DNA of 64,000 bases from Triatoma infestans (taxonomy: Eukaryota > Arthropoda > Insecta > Hemiptera > Reduviidae). Below, piece after piece: positions 63,797 through 64,000 of the stretch; position 1 is the first letter of the stretch; every line of letters starts with the position of its first letter. The stretch is from positions 57,696 through 121,695 of the forward strand of contig JAAEAF010001086.1 in NCBI GenBank assembly GCA_011037195.1, in the 5' to 3' direction. A program made the position numbers and the translations under genes. The notes beneath the pieces were generated by a model that was given only the letters and a program-made list of their open reading frames with translations, did not search any database and had not been told where the DNA came from.

Positions 63797-64000
63797 TGTA
63801 ATAGCACCCATCCACAGCAAAGAGAATGCAACCACAGCAGAGAGAAGAGAGGCCCTCTCTGGTTAACAGAGACTACTCTCTGACTTAGGCAGGCTAGAGT
63901 GGGAAAACCTGTGTATATAAGCCAGTGGGAATCTATCTAAAGGGATCTATCATAATATACAACTGTACACCAGCCATCGCATCGTGTCATATCTCTACTC
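63797..64000 (+). mobile_element. LTR, family D variant, cut by the window edge
   Basis: Starts TGTAATAGCACCC and follows the same order as the minus-strand copy at 55784-56109: CAACCACAGCAGAGAGAAG, 'CAGAGACTACTCTCTGAC', TATA element TGTATATAAGCC (63913-63924) and 'CATCGTGTCATATCTCTAC'. Right end, and any attached interior, lie beyond 64000. Confidence 0.8.

Overview
The window is eukaryotic, AT-rich and transposon-dense. I found no host gene I could defend. The mix of non-LTR retrotransposon relatives (I-like elements with RNase H, R1-like, R2-like, RTE/Jockey/CR1-like), mariner, PIF/Harbinger and hAT-like DNA elements, LTRs with 4-5 bp target duplications and tRNA-derived SINEs fits an arthropod, most likely an insect. 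The order cannot be read from the sequence. No prokaryotic operon, CRISPR array, rRNA gene or clearly functional tRNA gene is visible.

Layout. 1-4 kb: an I-like LINE remnant, then a stack of nested insertions (old tandem-type repeat, LINE tail with an 11-bp duplication, LTR A inside that LINE, LTR B with CTTA duplication). 4.3-6.7 kb: an I-like LINE with a 9-bp duplication, inserted in an opposite-strand RTE-like LINE. 8-9.5 kb: an LTR A split by a nearly perfect 197-bp inverted repeat and by a solo LTR C. 10.5-12.7 kb: a foldback Tc1/mariner relative and a second transposase remnant. 13.4 kb: a tRNA-Glu-derived SINE. 15-16 kb: a mariner with its N-terminal domain deleted. 17-20.4 kb: an I-like LINE, a head-to-tail pair of LTR D copies and LTR A. 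21-25.7 kb: two tandem-monomer repeats, a LINE tail and a solo LTR D. 26-29.4 kb: an I-like LINE and an R2-like LINE nested in a hAT-like element. 30-37.4 kb: LTR B, a foldback LTR A, and a family carrying a hammerhead-like motif. 37.9-44.3 kb: I-like and R1-like LINEs and a solo LTR C. 48-49.5 kb: a PIF/Harbinger deletion derivative inside LTR A. 50-52.4 kb: a LINE whose reading frame is split by solo LTR E. 52.8-64 kb: further tandem-monomer repeats, LTRs A, B and D, SINEs, and a LINE with an intact RT C-terminal half.

Five LTR families (called A-E here) are visible only as solo or fragmentary LTRs. Many have target-site duplications that I could read directly, and no gag-pol interior is recognisable. 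The most abundant element is a non-coding repeat of about 950 bp made of related 280-300 bp monomers between 15-bp inverted termini. It has nine copies here plus many older relatives. The best candidates for something undescribed are this repeat, the hammerhead-like motif family around 32-37 kb, the palindrome at 8.4-8.9 kb and the foldback mariner. All family names rest on reading motifs by eye, without database searches.
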